64,000 nt of DNA from Rhodothermus profundi (GTDB taxonomy: Bacteria > Bacteroidota > Rhodothermia > Rhodothermales > Rhodothermaceae), in contig NZ_FRAU01000002.1 in assembly GCF_900142415.1 (NCBI RefSeq), forward strand, positions 186,001-250,000. Reading direction: 5' to 3'. This document shows positions 24,873 through 33,453 of the stretch, in pieces. Both the position numbers and the translations under genes were made by a program. The stretch's first letter is position 1, and every line of letters begins with the position of its first letter. Below the pieces are notes generated by a model. It did not search any database. It was not told where the DNA came from and worked only from the letters and a program-made list of their open reading frames with translations.

Positions 24873-27800
24873 ATGGCTACGACAACCCTGACTCAGCCCA
24901 GGTCGCTGCTGGAGCGTCTGCTGCTTCGATTGCAGCAAGCCACAGGCGCTGCAACCGAAACATCGGTTGCCTCCGAGAGGGCGTCGCAAACGTCTACCGA
25001 GGCAACGTCCTGGGGACCGCCTCGTTTTGCCGAAACCGACCGGACGCCCGAACCGGTGCAACTGCAAACGGTCGTGCATCCAGACGGCCGCATCAGTCAG
25101 TATCCGCCGCCTGACAAATGGGAAGACTGGGTCGAATGGGATGGACAGGCCTGGCCGCGGCGGGTGGCGCGTCGCTACACGCTGGTGCCGACCGTCTGCT
25201 TCAACTGCGAGAGCGCCTGTGGACTGCTGGCTTACGTGGATCGGGAGACGCTGGAAATCCGCAAGTTCGAGGGTAACCCGGTGCACCCCGGCAGTCGGGG
25301 ACGAAACTGTGCCAAAGGGCCGGCCACCATCAACCAGATTTACGACCCGGAGCGCATTCTCTATCCGCTCAAGCGCGTGGGCAAGCGCGGCGAAGGCAAA
25401 TGGAAACGAATTTCCTGGGAAGAAGCGCTCAATGAGATCGCCGAGAAGATGCGGGAGAGCCGGCTGCGGCGGCGGGATGGGATCATGTACCACGTCGGTC
25501 GGCCCGGCGAAGATGGCTATACGAACCGGGTCATTCAGGCCTGGGGCGTGGACGGCCACAACAGCCACACCAACATCTGCTCCTCCAGCGCGCGGCTTGG
25601 CTATACGCTCTGGAGCGGTATCGACCGGCCCAGCCCAGACCATGCGCACGCGCGGGTCATCCTGCTGCTGTCCAGCCATCTGGAGACCGGCCACTACTTC
25701 AATCCTCATGCCCAGCGGATCATTGAGGGCAAGGAGCGAGGGGCGAAGCTGATTGTGCTAGACCCGCGGCTCTCCAACACGGCTTCTAAGGCCGACATCT
25801 GGCTGCCGACCTGGCCGGGCAGTGAGGCCTACGTGCTGCTGGCCTGGGCAAACTATCTGATTCAACAGGATCGCTATGCGAAGGACTTCGTGCGGCGGTG
25901 GGTCAACTGGGAAGATACGCTCCAGGCGGTGGCCGAGGGCCAGTTGCCCATTGAGGATGCCGGGCTGCGGGAAGCTATTCGGCAGGCAGCGCCCCGCTTT
26001 TCGTTCGAACTCTTTGATCGGCTCCTGAAGCACCTGTACGCTCCCTTCACCCTGGAGCGGGCTGCTCGCGAGGCTCAGGTGCCGGTTGAGCGGCTTCGTG
26101 AAGCGGCCGAATACATTGCAGACTGCCAGGGGCGGCTGGCTACCCATAACTGGCGCAGCGCCTCGATAGGCAACCTGGGGGGCTGGCAGATCACGCGCGC
26201 GCTGTTCTTCCTGAATGTGCTAACCGGCTCGGTGGGCACAAAAGGTGGAACTGGCCTGAACGCCTGGCACAAGTTTGTCCCGCGTCCCTTTGACGTACCG
26301 CCTCCGGGAAATACCTGGAACGACCTGTTGCTGCCGCAGGAATGGCCGCTTGCCTTCTTTGAGATGAGTTTTCTGCTGCCCCACATGCTGCTGGAAGGGC
26401 GCGGCACCATCGACGTGTACTTTACGCGCGTGTACAATCCCCTCTGGATCAACCCGGACGGCTTCGTCTGGCTGCAGGCGCTGCTGGACGAGGAAAAAAT
26501 CCGTTGCCATGTCGCCCTGACACCTACCTGGAATGAGACCGCCTGGTTTGCCGACTACGTGCTGCCCATGGGGCATGCGGGCGAGCGGCACGACCTGATG
26601 AGCCAGGAAACCCATGCCGGGCAATGGATTGCCTTCCGCCAGCCTGTTCGGCGCGTGGCAATGGAACGGCTGGGGCATTCGGTGCGCTACACCTACGAAG
26701 CCAACCCCGGCGAGGTGTGGGAAGAAAACGAATTCTGGATCGAACTTTCGGCGCGCATGGATCCAGACGGCAGTCTGGGCATCCGGAAGCACTTCGAGAG
26801 TCCCTATCGCCCGGGCGAAATTATTACGGTAGAGGAATACTATCGCTGGATCTTTGAAAACCAGGTGCCCGGTCTGCCCGAAGCAGCGGCGAAAGAAGGA
26901 CTGACGCCGCTGGAATACATGCGCAAGTATGGCTGCTTTGAAGTAAAGCGGGACGTGTACCAGCCCTATGAGCGCGAGGTAGGACCTGAAGACCCCGGCG
27001 TCGAGGTTGATGGCGTGCGACGCGCTGGCTTCCCGACTCCCAGCCGTAAGCTGGAGTTCTTCAGCCGCACGCTCTATGAGTGGGGCTGGAAAGAACCGCG
27101 CTTTACAATCCCCTGGCCGCTGAAGAGCCACGTCCATCCTGACCAGATCGACCGCTCCCGTGGCGAGATGCTGCTGCTGCCTAACTGGCGGCTGCCTACG
27201 CTGATTCATACCCGCAGCGCCAACGCAAAATGGCTGTATGAGCTGAGCCACAAGAATCCCATCTGGATGCATCCTGAAGATGCGGCTCGCATTGGCGTGC
27301 GCACGGGCGACCTGGTACGGGTGGAGACGGAAATTGGCTACTTTGTGAACACGGTCTGGGTGACAGAGGGCATCAAGCCCGGCGTCATTGCCATGAGCCA
27401 CCACCTGGGGCGGTGGCGGTTGAAGCCTGATCTGGGCGTCAATCGCCAGGCGTCTGCCTGGGTAGCACTGGAGGAGACCGGTCCCGGCCAGTACCGGCTG
27501 CGCCGGAAAGCCGGAGCGACGCCCTTTGAAAGCTGGGATCCCGACACGCGTCGCATCTGGTGGCAGGAAGTGGGCGTGCATCAGAACCTGACCCATGCGG
27601 TGCATCCCGATCCTGTCAGCGGCGCGCACTGCTGGCTTCAGAAAGCCGTGCGCGTAACGCGGGCGCAACCGGGCGATCAGCAGGGAGATGTCTGGGTAGA
27701 CACCCGACGCTCCATGGAGCTGTACCGCCGCTGGGTAGCGCTCACGCGGCCGGCTGCGCGTTACAGCCCGGACGGCACGCGGCGTCCTTACTGGCTGAAG

Positions 27801-27968
27801 CGCCCGCTTAAACCCACCCGCGAAGCTTATCGGCTGCCAGATGCGGTCTTTACGCCGGCGGAACCCTATCCATCGCTCGAAGAGGCAGCGTCCCTCATTT
27901 CTGAGGATTTCCTGATAGGGCCCCGGCCGACCGATCCCGGGCGGCTCAACGCGGAAACCGACTCATGA
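24873..27968 (+). CDS. Molybdopterin oxidoreductase catalytic subunit, SoeA-like
   Basis: A 1031-aa DMSO-reductase-superfamily protein. The [4Fe-4S] site is C109-X2-C112-X3-C116-X29-C146 (VCFNCESACGLLAY..NCAKGP). THTNICSSSARLGY contains C236, the likely molybdenum ligand. A C-terminal molydopterin-dinucleotide-binding region includes NWRLPTLIHTRSANAKWLYE and WMHPEDAARIGVRTGDLV. There is no twin-arginine signal, so it faces the cytoplasm, as SoeA does and PsrA/PhsA do not. Arsenate, thiosulfate and polysulfide enzymes are related; sulfite dehydrogenase is the best guess from context. Confidence 0.85.
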   Translation: MATTTLTQPRSLLERLLLRLQQATGAATETSVASERASQTSTEATSWGPPRFAETDRTPEPVQLQTVVHPDGRISQYPPPDKWEDWVEWDGQAWPRRVARRYTLVPTVCFNCESACGLLAYVDRETLEIRKFEGNPVHPGSRGRNCAKGPATINQIYDPERILYPLKRVGKRGEGKWKRISWEEALNEIAEKMRESRLRRRDGIMYHVGRPGEDGYTNRVIQAWGVDGHNSHTNICSSSARLGYTLWSGIDRPSPDHAHARVILLLSSHLETGHYFNPHAQRIIEGKERGAKLIVLDPRLSNTASKADIWLPTWPGSEAYVLLAWANYLIQQDRYAKDFVRRWVNWEDTLQAVAEGQLPIEDAGLREAIRQAAPRFSFELFDRLLKHLYAPFTLERAAREAQVPVERLREAAEYIADCQGRLATHNWRSASIGNLGGWQITRALFFLNVLTGSVGTKGGTGLNAWHKFVPRPFDVPPPGNTWNDLLLPQEWPLAFFEMSFLLPHMLLEGRGTIDVYFTRVYNPLWINPDGFVWLQALLDEEKIRCHVALTPTWNETAWFADYVLPMGHAGERHDLMSQETHAGQWIAFRQPVRRVAMERLGHSVRYTYEANPGEVWEENEFWIELSARMDPDGSLGIRKHFESPYRPGEIITVEEYYRWIFENQVPGLPEAAAKEGLTPLEYMRKYGCFEVKRDVYQPYEREVGPEDPGVEVDGVRRAGFPTPSRKLEFFSRTLYEWGWKEPRFTIPWPLKSHVHPDQIDRSRGEMLLLPNWRLPTLIHTRSANAKWLYELSHKNPIWMHPEDAARIGVRTGDLVRVETEIGYFVNTVWVTEGIKPGVIAMSHHLGRWRLKPDLGVNRQASAWVALEETGPGQYRLRRKAGATPFESWDPDTRRIWWQEVGVHQNLTHAVHPDPVSGAHCWLQKAVRVTRAQPGDQQGDVWVDTRRSMELYRRWVALTRPAARYSPDGTRRPYWLKRPLKPTREAYRLPDAVFTPAEPYPSLEEAASLISEDFLIGPRPTDPGRLNAETDS

Positions 27969-28858
27969 CCACCTTCGACCCGCAGTTGCTGGCCCAGCTC
28001 TATCACCGGCTGGGCCAGCTCCTTCTGGATGGACGGGCGTCCACGATCCGGCAGCTAACGGGCCAGTTGCCGGAGCTGGTCGAGGGCCTTTCAGAAACCG
28101 ATCCGGAAGCGCTGGCGGCGGCCCACTATCACGTCCTGGGGCGCGAAGTGCCGCCCTACGCCAGCCTGTTCTGCGAGGTGGATCGACGCATCGGCGGGCA
28201 GACAACCGAACACTACCAGCGCCTGTATCGGGCGGCCGGATTTACGCTGGATCCTCGCCAGGAACCAGCCGACCATCTTGGACAGATCCTGCATTTCCTG
28301 GGCTTCTGTCTGGAGCAGGAACGCCCGGAACGTCAGGAAGCAGCCCGCCAGCTTCTGCACGGCGAAGGACTGGCATGGCTACCGGTTTTTGCATTTGCGG
28401 TGGCGCGTCAGCAGATTCCTTTTATGGATCGGGTAGTGGGGTTGGTTACCGAACTGATCCAGGCCCATCAGACCCTCCTATCTCCCCCTGCGCGAAGAGC
28501 GTCGTTGCCATGGCCTGATCCGGCTGTGCCCGGGCCTGAAGCAGGTCTGGCTCAGTTGGCTGCGTATCTGACCACGCCGGTTCGGTGTGGGTGCTATCTG
28601 AGTTTGGCCGATCTGCAACAGATAGGACGCCAGGTAGGCCTTCCGGTGGGCGTTGGCCCGCGCGTGCAGGTGCTGGAAACGTTGCTCCATACGGCTGCTC
28701 TGCATGGCCGGGCTCGTGCGTTGCTGGAAGCCCTGCTAGCCCTGGTCGAAGCGTGGCGGCAATACCTGGCAACCTGTGCGGACAAAGTAGGTGTCTGGCG
28801 TGAACGCCTGGAAGCTACCCGAAGACTTTTGCAGGCTGCCTGGGAGACGCTGGACTGA
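27965..28858 (+). CDS. TorD/DmsD-type chaperone of the molybdoenzyme
   Basis: A 297-aa, mostly helical protein whose start overlaps the molybdoenzyme stop by 4 bp. The TorD-family pattern is visible: an N-terminal region resembling LxxPP-x-SLF (VPPYASLFCEVDR), then EPADHLGQILHFLGFCLEQE and later WLPVFAFAVARQQIPFMDRVVG. Such proteins bind the apo-enzyme and coordinate cofactor insertion. The C-terminal 110 residues (after RRASLPWPDP) extend beyond the usual family length and are not recognised. Confidence 0.77.
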   Translation: MTTFDPQLLAQLYHRLGQLLLDGRASTIRQLTGQLPELVEGLSETDPEALAAAHYHVLGREVPPYASLFCEVDRRIGGQTTEHYQRLYRAAGFTLDPRQEPADHLGQILHFLGFCLEQERPERQEAARQLLHGEGLAWLPVFAFAVARQQIPFMDRVVGLVTELIQAHQTLLSPPARRASLPWPDPAVPGPEAGLAQLAAYLTTPVRCGCYLSLADLQQIGRQVGLPVGVGPRVQVLETLLHTAALHGRARALLEALLALVEAWRQYLATCADKVGVWRERLEATRRLLQAAWETLD

Positions 28859-29166
28859 ACGGGCTTTGGTTGCGTGAAGAACCTGGCAGTTAACTGCAAA
28901 GCGTACTACCTGGCCTTCCCCGTTGAATATAAAGGGCCCCGGCTTGAATTCTGGTTGCAGGTGTCCGACAGGACGTGTCTGCCTGGAGACCGGAGATAAC
29001 GTTGCCCTCTAGCAAAGCGGACCGGCACATACCGTCCAGAGGGCGGTGGCCGTGGGAGTAGAGGCTGGAAAGGCAGTGCTGATTGACGCAGGTTTTCGGA
29101 TCGGTGTTGCAGGGACGTCTGGCAGATAGATGGGATAACGTTGTGCTTTCGGGCCGTTTTGATGGC
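28859..29166 (+). other. 308-bp leader region of the metal operon
   Basis: No gene is recognised. Seen: a perfect 12-bp palindrome GCAGTTAACTGC (28886-28897), a decamer GATAACGTTG repeated at 28995-29004 and 29134-29143, and an imperfect hairpin closed by CCCTCT/AGAGGG around 29005-29042. Any of these may be regulator sites or a leader structure for the following operon. Confidence 0.4.
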
Positions 29167-29565
29167 ATGCGCCTGCCTGTTTCCTCCTGGCGAGAGCGGA
29201 TGATCGGCGTGCTGACGCTCTTTACGTCGGGCGGTACGCTGATCTGCTGCGCGTTGCCGGCTGCGCTGGCGGCGCTGGCCGGTGGAGCCGCCGTGGCCTC
29301 GCTGGTATCGGCGTTTCCCTGGCTGATTCCTCTTTCGCAGCAAAAAGACTGGATCTTTCTGGGAGCCGGCGGACTGCTGCTGCTCAACGGGCTGCTGGTG
29401 TTTCGTCCGCAGAGCCGGCTGGCCTGTCGGATAGCCGGCGGCACCGGGTGCCAGGTGGCCGGACGCTTTACCCGCCTGACGTTCTGGGTAGCGCTGGGGA
29501 TGTACAGCATCGGGGCCTTCTTTGCCTATGCGTTGACCCCCCTACTGCGCTGGCTGGAAAGCTGA
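29167..29565 (+). CDS. Small MerT-like inner-membrane protein
   Basis: About 132 aa with three to four hydrophobic segments. The first contains adjacent cysteines (TLICCALPAALA), as in MerT/MerC mercury-transport proteins. A second pair (LACRIAGGTGC) lies in a loop before the last segment, again a MerT-like feature. The start is uncertain: ATGs at 29167 and 29200 are in frame, and an ATG at 29083 gives a poorly conserved extension. It heads a run of co-oriented genes encoding exported HMA proteins and a MerR regulator, so metal-ion transfer across the inner membrane is likely. MerA is absent. Confidence 0.65.
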   Translation: MRLPVSSWRERMIGVLTLFTSGGTLICCALPAALAALAGGAAVASLVSAFPWLIPLSQQKDWIFLGAGGLLLLNGLLVFRPQSRLACRIAGGTGCQVAGRFTRLTFWVALGMYSIGAFFAYALTPLLRWLES

Positions 29566-29576
29566 CGGTGACCAGG

Positions 29577-30323
29577 ATGAAGCGCCTTCTGCCACAGATC
29601 ATGGGTGGTCTGCTGGGATGGATGCTGGCCGGGTTCGGTCTGGACGGTCTGGCGCAGCCGCTTCCTCCTTTTCGCCATGAGCCTATTTTCGGACTGGGAC
29701 CCCGAACGATCTGGCAGGGCGGCTGGGGGATTGAAGTCGGGGTGGACCGAAATCGGACGGTGCGGGCCGACCAGTGGCGGCTGGAATATGAAGTGCTCTA
29801 CGGGCTGACCGTCAACTGGGCGACCACGCTTGTTCTGGAACAACCTGTTGATGGAGCGCCCGTGGATGTCTCGGTGCGCACCAAGTATCGGTTCTTCCGT
29901 CGGGATGTGCGCGGCGGGGTCTACCATGCCGCAGTACTGGGTGGGTTGGTGCTGGCAGAAGGTGCAGGCGCGCCAGAGGCTGTCCTGCTGGGACTTTCGG
30001 CCGCCTATGAAGGGCGGCGCTGGCTGCTATTCCTGACCGGACGGCAGCGGTTGGGCCAGCGGCCCGTGACGCGCTACGACGTGGCGCTGGGCGTGCGCCC
30101 CGTCCGAACCGGTTACTACCAACCCGACCTGGTGGTGATGGCCGAGGTGAACGGCCAGCTCTTTCGAGATCCCGTAGACCATCGCATGCTGGCCGCCGTC
30201 GGTCTGTGGCTGACCTACCGGAACTGGGCCTTTAAACCGGGAATCCAGTGGCCGCTATATCGCAGCCGAGGCGTAGAACCGCTCCGGTCCCGATGGGTCG
30301 GATCCATCGAAGTTCATTTTTAG
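29577..30323 (+). CDS. Putative outer-membrane beta-barrel protein of the metal operon
   Basis: About 248 aa with an N-terminal signal peptide (GWMLAGFGLDGLAQPLPP). Alternating polar/hydrophobic strands end in GSIEVHF, whose C-terminal aromatic residue is typical of outer-membrane proteins. Repeated GWGIEVGVDRN, WRLEYEVLYGLT and WLTYRNWAFKPGIQ segments read as beta-strands. I do not recognise the family. It sits 11 bp after the MerT-like gene and before the HMA genes. An outer-membrane channel or sensor for the same metal is an inference. Confidence 0.6.
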   Translation: MKRLLPQIMGGLLGWMLAGFGLDGLAQPLPPFRHEPIFGLGPRTIWQGGWGIEVGVDRNRTVRADQWRLEYEVLYGLTVNWATTLVLEQPVDGAPVDVSVRTKYRFFRRDVRGGVYHAAVLGGLVLAEGAGAPEAVLLGLSAAYEGRRWLLFLTGRQRLGQRPVTRYDVALGVRPVRTGYYQPDLVVMAEVNGQLFRDPVDHRMLAAVGLWLTYRNWAFKPGIQWPLYRSRGVEPLRSRWVGSIEVHF

Positions 30324-30348
30324 CCCGATAACCAGATCGGAAAGAACG

Positions 30349-30711
30349 ATGCGACTGCGTTTCCGCGTTGCTTCTGGCCTGTTAGTGCTATGGATGGGCG
30401 TAGGATTCTTACCAGCGCAGGGGCAGACCCGGGTGCCGGTGCCGGACGCCATCCTGTACGTCAAAGGCCTGGCCTGTCCGTACTGCGCCTATGGGCTGGA
30501 AAAGAAGCTGAAGCAACTTTCTATGGTTCGAGAAATTGAGGTGCAGATGGACGAAGGCCGGGTGCTGGTGGCCTTTCGGAAAGGACAGCGTCCCGACCCT
30601 GCTGCGTTTGAGGCCCTGGTTGCCCGCGTAGTGAAAGAAGCCGGATTCACCTTGGAGAAGGTGGAATATCCAGCCCGGCAGAACCTTTCTCGAAGGAAAG
30701 GCGGATCATGA
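30349..30711 (+). CDS. Exported heavy-metal-associated (HMA) domain protein 1
   Basis: A 120-aa protein with a signal peptide (residues 1-26, cleavage near PAQGQ) and one HMA domain (about 34-105). The metal site is GLACPYCAYGLEKKL (C43, C46). The usual Met before the first Cys is Leu-Ala here. It resembles periplasmic MerP/CopZ-type carriers that shuttle soft metals. A second, divergent copy follows 62 bp later. Confidence 0.82.
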   Translation: MRLRFRVASGLLVLWMGVGFLPAQGQTRVPVPDAILYVKGLACPYCAYGLEKKLKQLSMVREIEVQMDEGRVLVAFRKGQRPDPAAFEALVARVVKEAGFTLEKVEYPARQNLSRRKGGS

Positions 30712-30773
30712 AGCAGAGGCAAGCGTAAGGCAGGGAAAATCGCTTTTCTTCATCACCCATTCACGGAGGAGCC

Positions 30774-31121
30774 ATGATGGTACGAATGCTTTCGCTTGCG
30801 GCCTTGCTGATGTGGCTGGGCGGGGTTGCCTATGCCCAGGAGAAGGAGACTGCTGCGCCGGACACCCTGAAGGCCGATGCAGTGATCTACATGAAAGGAT
30901 TGACCTGTGAGATGTGCGCCCGCAGCGTATCGGTGGCGCTGCAGCGGGTCGAGGGAGTGGCCGACGTGCAGGTTTTTCTGGAGAAGCCGCAGCGGGCCTT
31001 GCTTACGCTGAAGGAAGACGCGCAGGTGAGCGAAAAGGCGCTGCGCACGGCCGTTGAAAAAGCCGGGTTTGAAGTCGAAGGAGTGCGCCTTCGCGGAAAG
31101 AAAAAGAAAGGCTCGTCTTAA
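30774..31121 (+). CDS. Exported heavy-metal-associated (HMA) domain protein 2
   Basis: A 115-aa protein with a signal peptide (residues 1-21, cleavage after AYA) and an HMA domain with site MKGLTCEMCARSV (C45, C48), followed by the expected VEGVADVQVFLEK strand. The C-terminus is a lysine-rich tail (RGKKKKGSS). A good ribosome-binding site (GGAGGAG) precedes the start. It is followed by the MerR gene after 2 bp. Sequence similarity to HMA protein 1 is confined to the fold and site, so any duplication is old. Confidence 0.85.
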   Translation: MMVRMLSLAALLMWLGGVAYAQEKETAAPDTLKADAVIYMKGLTCEMCARSVSVALQRVEGVADVQVFLEKPQRALLTLKEDAQVSEKALRTAVEKAGFEVEGVRLRGKKKKGSS

Positions 31122-31123
31122 GC

Positions 31124-31591
31124 ATGCCGCGGGGGCTGACCCGGGGCGAGCTGGCCCGACGGGCGGGCGTTCGTCCCTCCACAATCCGCTACTACGAGGC
31201 CCAGGGATTGTTGCCCGCGCCGGCCCGGACATCGCGCGGCTACCGCATCTATACGGAGGAATATGTCGCGCGCCTGCGGTTTATTCGGCGGGCCCAGGCC
31301 CTGGGTTTTTCGCTGCGTACCATTCGGGAGCTCCTTGAGGTGGCGGCTGCAGGGAAAGAAACGGCAGCGATTGTCCGCCAGCAAGCCCTGCGGCACTTGC
31401 AAGAGGTGCGTCAGCGCCTTCAGGACTTGCAGCGGCTTGAGCAGGTATTGTCGCAACTGGTGGCCGCCTGCTTGGCGCGCCAGGAGGAAGGGTGTCCGAT
31501 TTTGGAGGCCTTGCGAGCTGACGCTCCGCTCCCTTATGCGTCGGACCTCTCCGAAGCGGAGGCCTCGGCGCCTGGTACTTCTTTAAGGTAG
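31124..31591 (+). CDS. MerR-family regulator, CueR-like
   Basis: A 155-aa regulator. The N-terminal winged helix (LTRGELARRAGVRPSTIRYYEAQGLL) is typical. The C-terminal metal loop is C116-LARQEEG-C124-PILEAL: a Cys-X7-Cys spacing and trailing CPI-E-L that match the copper sensor CueR. The position equal to CueR Ser77 is T80, not Cys, which fits a monovalent metal (Cu+, Ag+) rather than Hg2+ or Zn2+. It is the last gene of the operon and probably controls it. Its 3' end overlaps the convergent SulP gene by 58 bp. Confidence 0.87.
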   Translation: MPRGLTRGELARRAGVRPSTIRYYEAQGLLPAPARTSRGYRIYTEEYVARLRFIRRAQALGFSLRTIRELLEVAAAGKETAAIVRQQALRHLQEVRQRLQDLQRLEQVLSQLVAACLARQEEGCPILEALRADAPLPYASDLSEAEASAPGTSLR

Positions 31592-33312
31592 GTGTCGGCC
31601 TGGCCCCATTGCCGCAGGATATGCAGGACTGCCCGGTGCGGGCTGAGGAAGAAGTGGTCTGCTCCCAGTTGGTCCACCAGGTGGCTCCGGCGCATGGTTT
31701 CCAGGACGGGTTCCTTAACGCCGGCAAAGTAGAGGGTCACTCCCTGTTCCTGAAGGATGCGGGCCGTTTCTTTGAGGGTGGCTGCGGCTGTGGTGTCTAG
31801 GTCGTTAATCGAAGAAGCATCCAGAATGACGGCTCGGATGGAGGGATCGTCGCGCGTGCGGGAAAGCAGCAGATCCTGCAAAAAGTCGGCATTGGCAAAC
31901 GAAAACGACGCATCGATGCGCAGCAGGAGCAGTCCGGGAATGGGACGCGCTTCGGGATGATGGCGCATATCCCGAAATGACCGCGTGCCGGGCAGGTGGC
32001 CCAGTTCAGCTACGTTAGGACGGCTGATGCGATACATGATGGCTATGACCGAGGCCGCGATGCCGCTGAGCACGCCCTCCTGCACGCCCAGCAGCAAGGT
32101 GATGGCAAAGGTGAGCAGGGCGATGGCTCCGTCGGTGCGTTTGATGCGCCAGAGCGCGTGCAACCCGCGCAAATCCAGCAGGCCTACCGCGGCCACGATG
32201 ATAATCGCCGCCAGGGCAGGTACGGGGAGGTAATAAAACCAGGGCGTGAAGAAAAGCAGCGTCAGGGCAACCACGCTGGCTGCAATGACATTGCTCAGCG
32301 GCGTGCGCGCTCCGGCCTGGGCATTCACGGCCGTTCGGGAGAAGCTACCAGAGACGGGCAGGCTCTGAAAAAAGCTGCCGGCCAGATTGGCGGCGCCCAG
32401 CGCGAAGAGTTCCCGGTTGGGACGAATGCTGTAGCGGTAGCGGGCAGCAAACGCTTTGCCCAGCGTGATGACGCTCATGAACTGCACCAGGGCCAGCGTC
32501 AGTGCCGTGGGAAAAAGCGATCCGAGCGCGGAAAAGTTGATTTCGGGCAGTGACCAGGTGGGCAGACCCCGGGGAATTTCACCAACGATGGCGACGCCTG
32601 TCTGCTCCAGCCGAAACAGCCACACCAGCAGCGTGGTCAGCAGCACCACAACCAGGGCGGCCGGCACGCGGGGCGCGTAGCGTTGCAGTCCAATCAACAC
32701 CAGAATAGCGCCCAGGCCCAGCAGCAGGGTTGGCCAGTGGATGGCAGACAGATGGGTCAGCGCCTCCCAGAGTAGCCGATGTGGAGGAGCGCCGCGGGAC
32801 AGAGACAGGCCCAGCAAGCTACCGAGCTGGCTGAAGGCAATGATGAGTGCAGCCGCCGACATGAAACCCGTCAGCACGGGACGGGAAAGCAGGTTGACCA
32901 GAAAGCCCAGGCGTGCCATGCCCATGATGAGCTGTAAGGCACCCACCAGGGCCGTCAGCAGAAGTACCAGCGCAAGATAGCGGGGCGATCCCGGCGAGGC
33001 CAGCGGAGTCAGACCGGCTGCCACAATAAGCATATCAATGGCAATAATGCCAGCGGCCAGATGGCGCGAAGTGCCCAGCAGGGCATACACCACCAGCGGG
33101 ACCAGCGAAGCATACAGTCCATAGACAGGCGGAACCCCGGCCAGCAGCGCGTAGGCCATGCTCTGCGGAATGAGCATAATGCCGACGGTCAGACCGGCTG
33201 TCAGATCACCGCGAAAATAGGCTGCCTGGTAGTTGCGCAGCCAGGTTGCCGCCGGAACGAGCCGTTGCAGCCACGAACTATAAGCAACCGAGCGAAGCGA
33301 ACGCGGCATCAT
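31534..33312 (-). CDS. SulP-family anion (sulfate) permease with STAS domain
   Basis: A 592-aa transporter. The SulP core has LTAGLTVGIMLIPQSMAYALLAGVPPVYGLYASLVP near the start and QSLPVSGSFSRTAVNAQAGARTPLSN in the second half. About 12 hydrophobic segments are followed by a C-terminal STAS domain (about 455-575; ILDASSINDLDTTAAATLKE). Substrates in the family include sulfate and bicarbonate. Sulfate is favoured because the promoter shares a motif with sulfur-metabolism genes. Two adjacent ATGs mark the start. Confidence 0.9.
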   Translation of the reverse strand: MMPRSLRSVAYSSWLQRLVPAATWLRNYQAAYFRGDLTAGLTVGIMLIPQSMAYALLAGVPPVYGLYASLVPLVVYALLGTSRHLAAGIIAIDMLIVAAGLTPLASPGSPRYLALVLLLTALVGALQLIMGMARLGFLVNLLSRPVLTGFMSAAALIIAFSQLGSLLGLSLSRGAPPHRLLWEALTHLSAIHWPTLLLGLGAILVLIGLQRYAPRVPAALVVVLLTTLLVWLFRLEQTGVAIVGEIPRGLPTWSLPEINFSALGSLFPTALTLALVQFMSVITLGKAFAARYRYSIRPNRELFALGAANLAGSFFQSLPVSGSFSRTAVNAQAGARTPLSNVIAASVVALTLLFFTPWFYYLPVPALAAIIIVAAVGLLDLRGLHALWRIKRTDGAIALLTFAITLLLGVQEGVLSGIAASVIAIMYRISRPNVAELGHLPGTRSFRDMRHHPEARPIPGLLLLRIDASFSFANADFLQDLLLSRTRDDPSIRAVILDASSINDLDTTAAATLKETARILQEQGVTLYFAGVKEPVLETMRRSHLVDQLGADHFFLSPHRAVLHILRQWGQADTYLKEVPGAEASASERSDA

Positions 33313-33358
33313 CCTGTCTCATGGAAGTCCGGCCGGGCCTTACTGCCCGTTAAGGTAA

Positions 33359-33383
33359 CAAAGATAATAACATGTGATAACAA
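33359..33383 (-). promoter_or_regulatory. SulP promoter -7 box with sulfur-regulon motif copy C
   Basis: On the minus strand TATCTTTG (33359-33366) matches TAnnTTTG exactly, 47 bp before the SulP start. The motif ACATGTGATAACAA (plus-strand orientation, 33370-33383) lies 3 bp upstream of it. This is almost the same distance as in front of the SoeBC-like gene (2 bp). No well-spaced -33 TTG is clear. Confidence 0.55.
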
Positions 33384-33453
33384 TTGCACGACAAAAACAT
33401 TTCTGGCGTTTGAACCTGCGCGTCACGGTTCCGTTGCACAGTGATGAGGAAAA

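Noticed and set aside
26220-27668. 482-aa open frame on the minus strand inside the molybdoenzyme gene
   Set aside because: It is a codon-bias shadow of the SoeA-like gene; GC-rich third positions leave long antisense frames. Similar shadows at 12070-13224, 23117-24028, 24681-25709, 37801-39012, 47842-49110 and 61829-62962 were dropped for the same reason.
29083-29166. Longer start for the MerT-like protein
   Set aside because: The added 28 residues are not hydrophobic, lack family resemblance and extend into the leader region; a later ATG gives a normal small membrane protein.
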